A stretch of DNA of 64,000 nt from Macrobrachium rosenbergii (taxonomy: Eukaryota > Arthropoda > Malacostraca > Decapoda > Palaemonidae), in assembly GCF_040412425.1 (NCBI RefSeq), contig NC_089743.1, positions 88,998,971 to 89,062,970 of the forward strand, read 5' to 3'. Each line of letters opens with the position of its first letter. Within the stretch, counting starts at the first letter, position 1. A model generated the notes under the pieces. It searched no databases. It saw only the letters and a list, made by a program, of their open reading frames with translations, and was not told the DNA's origin. The position numbers and the translations under genes were made by a program. Shown piece by piece: positions 62,201 to 64,000 of this stretch.

Positions 62201-63598
62201 CTTATCTTAAATTTTTGAATAAAAATTTTCTTATTCCAAATCTTAATGTGGGGCACAATTGCTCAGTTAGCTCATTGCTCATGGTTTATAAAATTTTTAG
62301 TAATTCTGGTCACCCTTTGCATTCATACCTTCCCAGGCTTTAACATTGACTAGATAATAGATCTGCAGTTAATTTTAAATCTGGGTTTTCTTTTGTGTGG
62401 TTTAGTATCAAATTACAAAATGAGTCTTCCAGATTTTGCAACTGAATCATTGGAACTTCAGAAGTTCAAAGGTCAGGGTAAATGCTTTTGGTTGGGCAGG
62501 CTTGCATTAGTTTCATTCAGTAATACGTCTTCTTTATTTCTTATATAAGTTATTTTATGACCACATTTCTTTTTCTGTAGAGGCAGTCCCTGGTTAACGG
62601 CGGGCTCAGTTAATGGCGATCCGGTTTTACGGCGCTTGTCTAGCGACGAAAATCAGCAAGTTTCGGTTCCAAAAATCGCCAATTTCTGCTTATCGGCGCC
62701 GATAATTGGGTATTGGCACGATACATACCTAACAGAGGCACCGATAACTGAAAATCGGTGCTTTTCAATGCTGATAAGCCCCCAAAATCGCCGGAAATTG
62801 CCGATTTTCGGTTAGTGGCGATTTTCGGTTATCATCAGACCCCCAGAACGGAACCCCCGCCGATAACCGAGGACTGTCTGTACTTGGTGATTTTCCTGTT
62901 AGAGCCAGTGGCCTTGTAACATTCTGTTTTTCCAACCAGGGTTGGATCTTTTCTAGTAAGCATGAACTACTCTGAACCATAATCAGAGGAAAAAGAATCA
63001 TAGCAATATGTACTTCCCTAAGATCATCATGTACAGTAACCTTCATTGTTTATCAGCGGTGAGTAGGATTCTTACTTGGGAGTGCTGCCAAGGATAATTT
63101 CTAACAAGATGCATCCATCAAAGAAAAATAATGGGTAGCTCAAAAGACATTTTGAAGGAGTAAAGGGATGAATAAAAGGATAAACCAAGGGCTGAAAACT
63201 TGCATAAAAAGAAGCAGGTTAGTCTTTTGAAGTAAAAAGGATAAGAAATCATAACAAAAAGTTGGGCAAAAGGAGTATGGATCCACAAAATATGGTGAAA
63301 TACATCATTGCTTTTGATAAATATTTTGATAAATATTTTGTTAAAACCATCAACACGATATGAAATTACCTTAAGCATAAGCTGTGTTTTGGAATTGCAG
63401 GTATTATAAATGTTATGACTGAAGTAGTTATTGTGCATTCTGCTTGATTTAGTTTATGTAATGCTTGCTATGGCTAATTCCTCTAATTTTAATTCTTATC
63501 TAACAGCTCCACAGCTAAATTTGAGAGGTGACAACAAAACTATTGTAATTCAAATGAGTTTGCCATCATCTGCCAACTTGGTTGCTACTGCTTACCTT
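44047..63598 (+). CDS. Gene 2: membrane-anchored protein with possible type-I periplasmic-binding-like domain (3' end beyond window)
   Basis: Four coding exons join in matching phases: 44047-44209 (phase 1 out), 51048-51247, 52470-52632 (phase 1 out) and 63507-63598, giving about 206 residues, open at the end. Residues 1-25 (MKTWLMLVFLVALLLLVSAF) are a signal peptide or signal anchor. A charged helical stretch follows (FVEKILTQQIEQLKNLKEAH). Then comes KIDIGIVGLSTHGSHIVKEA with a predicted strand-helix start, VQVFIGPEMETDLTHLLAWA, RHLIVFITPAVIT and VIQMSLPSSANLVATAYL. The order 'IGI(V)G...sG..', '...V.VFIGPe...', 'I.FITP' and 'A.ay' resembles type-I solute-binding/ANF-receptor folds, but this is pattern reading only. 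I do not recognise the gene. Two of the introns carry DIRS elements. Confidence 0.7.
45445..45640 (+). repeat. Left inverted terminal repeat of DIRS family B
   Basis: 'aagtaacttacccagtaatt' and the following 'acttagctaagagttt' through 'gtaggtgac' are the reverse complement of the right repeat at about 31680-31860, with moderate divergence. Confidence 0.8.
46760..46930 (+). repeat. Degenerate repeat in DIRS B gag (GCCCATTGGC-like units)
   Basis: Units such as 'gcccattggc' and 'gcccagtag' recur about every 20-30 bases, giving an Ala/Pro/Glu-rich peptide. Confidence 0.55.
48100..50470. other. Intron of gene 2, unassigned
   Basis: No exon and no clear mobile-element protein. Two direct copies of 'aatggagaggtaa' with a shared 'aaaaataaat' and 'ttatt' context lie at 49983 and 50192. 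Confidence 0.35.
50478..51022. repeat. Local diverged duplications upstream of gene 2 exon 2
   Basis: 50478-50560 and 50582-50679 share 'ttatggtcagtc.ct', 'ggatagtct.cc' and 'aacacaaggg'. Separately, 50678-50750 and 50957-51022 share 'ggttaacacatc', 'cctaatttt' and 'atatttgtaa'. The copies are stacked and partly interleaved. Confidence 0.65.
51048..51247 (+). CDS. Gene 2 exon 2
   Basis: The acceptor is atttgacag|TTGTAG and the donor CCAAAT|GTATGT, phase 1 in, 0 out. It encodes VEKILTQQIEQLKNLKEAHQ, then KIDIGIVGLSTHGSHIVKEA and LSNYHFNVVTSQQPN. Confidence 0.8.
51640..52402. mobile_element. Possible MITE remnants
   Basis: 52313-52402 ('tataagacgacccccag'... 'gttgtcttatatgcgg') forms a short inverted repeat ending 'atatacagta'. 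51650-51775 contains a related 'taggggtcgcacgat' block, also ending 'tatatacagta'. Boundaries are uncertain. Confidence 0.4.
52470..52632 (+). CDS. Gene 2 exon 3
   Basis: The acceptor is aaattacag|GGAACA and the donor ATAACGG|GTAAAA, phase 0 in, 1 out. It encodes GTLMDQIHELSELLHVQVFI, GPEMETDLTHLLAWARRRSY and PRHLIVFITPAVIT. Confidence 0.8.
52740..54950. other. Intron of gene 2, unassigned
   Basis: No exon or element can be supported. A short (GT)n run lies at 54675-54689. Confidence 0.4.
54960..55460 (+). pseudogene. Degenerate non-LTR reverse transcriptase fragment
   Basis: LEFSGAFNHETLVVKLRQLG (54968-55027) matches the catalytic motif A region, normally 'DFSxAFD'; its Asp residues are lost here. 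It continues with QFVDEHDTINVIPD, and at about 55252 ADADSLDRN.VKISSWCKLG and MKLTFNQAKVW match the '...L..DL..I..WC..W.M..N..KT' block of Jockey/CR1-like RTs. The segment in between, which should hold the YxDD motif, is missing. It lies 50 bases left of the DIRS element. Confidence 0.6.
55508..55680 (+). repeat. Left inverted terminal repeat of DIRS A
   Basis: 'gtacatgaaacttacccgtc' through 'atgtcagattttctct' is the near-perfect inverse of 61920-62080. The few differences are single-base (for example ctcccgcg against ctccgcg). Confidence 0.92.
55844..58351 (+). pseudogene. DIRS A gag-like protein, frame broken
   Basis: It starts MSDQSVAPVFRVC at 55844. A one-base shift in a GTGTGTG run (about 55878) moves the frame to SDCKVRLPKASVDPHSVCSR, followed by a possible zinc-binding cluster (C..C..N.C.F.N.C..C, about 55938-56003) and a coiled-coil-like segment ending MQLQMRAMEEKK. 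A Ser/Arg-rich tandem repeat follows (56860-57130). The last open stretch (57269-58351, 360 codons) carries the conserved gag core: MRKALKGFGEWLSSKKDAGK, LCELDHFLKGLFRVLEVFNF, MDWSLGALAKRS, LSCLDKAVKDGSMEIASLFG, and an Arg-rich basic end (RSIRRRRPERRSRPS) suited to nucleic-acid binding. Function is inferred from position. Confidence 0.75.
56860..57130 (+). repeat. Minisatellite in DIRS A gag encoding Arg/Ser-rich repeats
   Basis: Units near 'gcgctcctctcctggtag' are repeated about 14 times with length changes of one or two bases. In one frame they read (G/C)RRSSP, in another (Q)ALLS or GAPLL. Length variation among units shifts the frame within the array. Confidence 0.85.
58381..60180 (+). pseudogene. 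DIRS A reverse transcriptase and RNase H, frame broken
   Basis: RT blocks in order: PKSSGGWRPVLDVSS (58638-58682), WMVSLDLQDAYFHVPIHPSS (motif A, 58764-58820), FGLSTAPQVF region disturbed at about 58870-58900, RISLYLDDWLIRSS (motif C, 58961-59005) and IPQQEIVYLGIRMDSRGFRA. RNase H: the first block SESGWGATL (59475-59505, one shift just before it), AWHINMKELVAIHLALSRF (catalytic Glu), VLVNSDNTTALAYIRKQEG (catalytic Asp) and ERNVRADLLSRKDQ. Then comes the DIRS linker HIDLLATHWNKRLENYCSPI (59892-59951) and TKLTLIAPFWPSRDWFTEVL (about 60070-60130). Catalytic residues are kept and frame alone is lost, in at least five places. Confidence 0.85.
60186..61299 (+). pseudogene. DIRS A tyrosine recombinase, two frameshifts
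   Basis: The N-terminal SAM-like part reads FHKNLSALNLTAFRLSKDW, then after a shift near 60270 KAAKAIARARRSSTLRLYQS, FLLYLREQCNLAVSTIKGYR. The catalytic core has FALASAKRVSELQAL (first Arg, 60691-60735) and CPVRSLKHYLERKKQLRGNT. After a shift near 61075 it reads VNAHEVRAIATSLAF (HxxR, about 61079-61123), STYWRCNSVFASHYLRDV (Trp and the nucleophile Tyr) and ends VKELEANPI and TAA. All four recognisable catalytic positions (R, H-x-x-R, Y) are present. The enzyme would integrate the circular intermediate. Confidence 0.9.
61430..61640 (+). repeat. Triplicated block in the DIRS A 3' untranslated region
   Basis: 'ggctctgtcatgtaag' (also 'ggctctgtcttgtaag' and 'agctctgtcatgtaag') plus '(g)gg..tatcccc.ttgatatgat' occurs three times, at about 61455, 61504 and 61552. 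Confidence 0.85.
61784..61878 (+). repeat. Internal complementary region (ICR) of DIRS A
   Basis: The left half 'agctaagtatatatctgacg' to 'catgtacaaa' is the exact reverse complement of the left end (55508-55548). The right half 'aatgatatttttatgataaa' to 'cggcagatatat' is that of the right end (62059-62112). The join falls at about 61821. In DIRS elements this region templates completion of the ends. Confidence 0.93.
61920..62112 (-). repeat. Right inverted terminal repeat of DIRS A with outer extension
   Basis: 61920-62080 is inverted relative to 55511-55680. 62081-62112 (aaaactttattttatcataa...) is the extension seen otherwise only in the ICR. Confidence 0.92.
62580..62880. mobile_element. 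Complete MITE, 301 bp, TA target duplication
   Basis: The ends 'gaggcagtccctggttaacg' and 'cgataaccgaggactgtctg' are inverted repeats. TA flanks both sides (62578-62579 and 62881-62882). The interior is made of many short inverted 'cgataa..gaaaatcg' blocks. It has no coding capacity. Partial copies lie at 7865-8050 and 9229-9300. Confidence 0.9.
63507..63598 (+). CDS. Gene 2 exon 4
   Basis: The acceptor is tctaacag|CTCCAC and the donor TACCTT|GTAAGT, phase 1 in, 0 out. It encodes APQLNLRGDNKTIVIQMSLP and SSANLVATAYL with one N-glycosylation sequon (NKT). The gene continues past 64000. Confidence 0.75.
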
Positions 63599-64000
63599 GT
63601 AAGTAAGAGTTGATGCCATTTGCAGTTGAGGAAAAGGGATCTATCTAGAACACTGTATTGATAATTTTATTAAGCACAAAGATTGGTATGATTGTTTTAT
63701 TCTTGGTGATAATATTGTGCAGGGGTTTACCATTTGTTTCATGACAGACAAGCCACATATAATTAAACCTTTTTGTGCACACCAAGTCCCCCGACACTTC
63801 AGCTCCTCTCTAAAGAAAAGAAAGGCTCATAGTCAGCTGGGTAGCACTGGGCATGCACGAGTTGACCCCATGGTCTCAGGCAGCTATTAGTCTCGTTATT
63901 TGTGCATTTTTGGTAATGTTCATTAATGTCATGAATTTCCAAGATGTTAAATGTTTCCATTTTTTAAGATTACCTTCATTCATTTGTTTTTCCTTGTATG
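63599..64000. other. Start of the next intron of gene 2
   Basis: No further exon is visible before the window ends. Confidence 0.4.

Overview
This window is eukaryotic. It has long introns with GT-AG boundaries, exons whose reading phase is kept from one to the next, AATAAA signals, long (AT)n, (CT)n and (CA)n microsatellites, and dense transposable-element remains. The mix of DIRS-type tyrosine-recombinase retrotransposons, a tRNA-unrelated 300-bp SINE-like repeat with a 'gaatgacctcataggtccc' tail, Tigger/pogo DNA elements with TA target sites and very abundant AT microsatellites suggests a decapod crustacean (shrimp, crab or crayfish grade). That taxon is an inference, not something the sequence proves.

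Two host genes can be supported, both on the + strand. Gene 1 (6272-32451, 5' end outside or not found) has nine exons in compatible phases. It encodes a zona-pellucida (ZP)-domain type I membrane protein: a charged N-terminal part, a Thr/Pro linker, a Cys-containing module, a Pro-rich linker, a ZP-C-like module, a transmembrane helix and a cytoplasmic tail of about 60 residues, followed by a poly(A) signal at 32528. Gene 2 starts with an initiator methionine at 44047 and continues past the right part of the window (exons at 44047-44209, 51048-51247, 52470-52632 and 63507-63598). It encodes an N-terminal hydrophobic anchor followed by an alpha/beta domain that resembles, in pattern only, a type-I periplasmic-binding fold. 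I do not recognise the gene.

Most of the rest is mobile DNA. The best preserved element (about 55508-62112) is a structurally complete DIRS-type retrotransposon in an intron of gene 2. It has left and right inverted terminal repeats, an internal complementary region copying both outer ends, and gag, RT/RNase H and tyrosine recombinase regions, but its reading frames are broken many times. A second DIRS family is represented by a left part (45445-48095), a right part (30536-31873) and older fragments (855-1900 and 2130-4800). A third tyrosine-recombinase fragment lies at about 34900-35580. Remains of non-LTR elements (4796-5300, 20110-20690, 54960-55460), a decayed Tigger transposase (15191-16900) and several MITEs fill introns.

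By region: 0-6 kb, decayed retroelements upstream of gene 1; 6-15 kb, a microsatellite- and MITE-rich intron with a nested insertion and a large foldback element; 15-17 kb, Tigger; 17-32 kb, the body of gene 1; 32-44 kb, intergenic, with a CpG-containing patch at 38 kb that is a possible promoter; 44-64 kb, gene 2, its introns swollen by DIRS elements.
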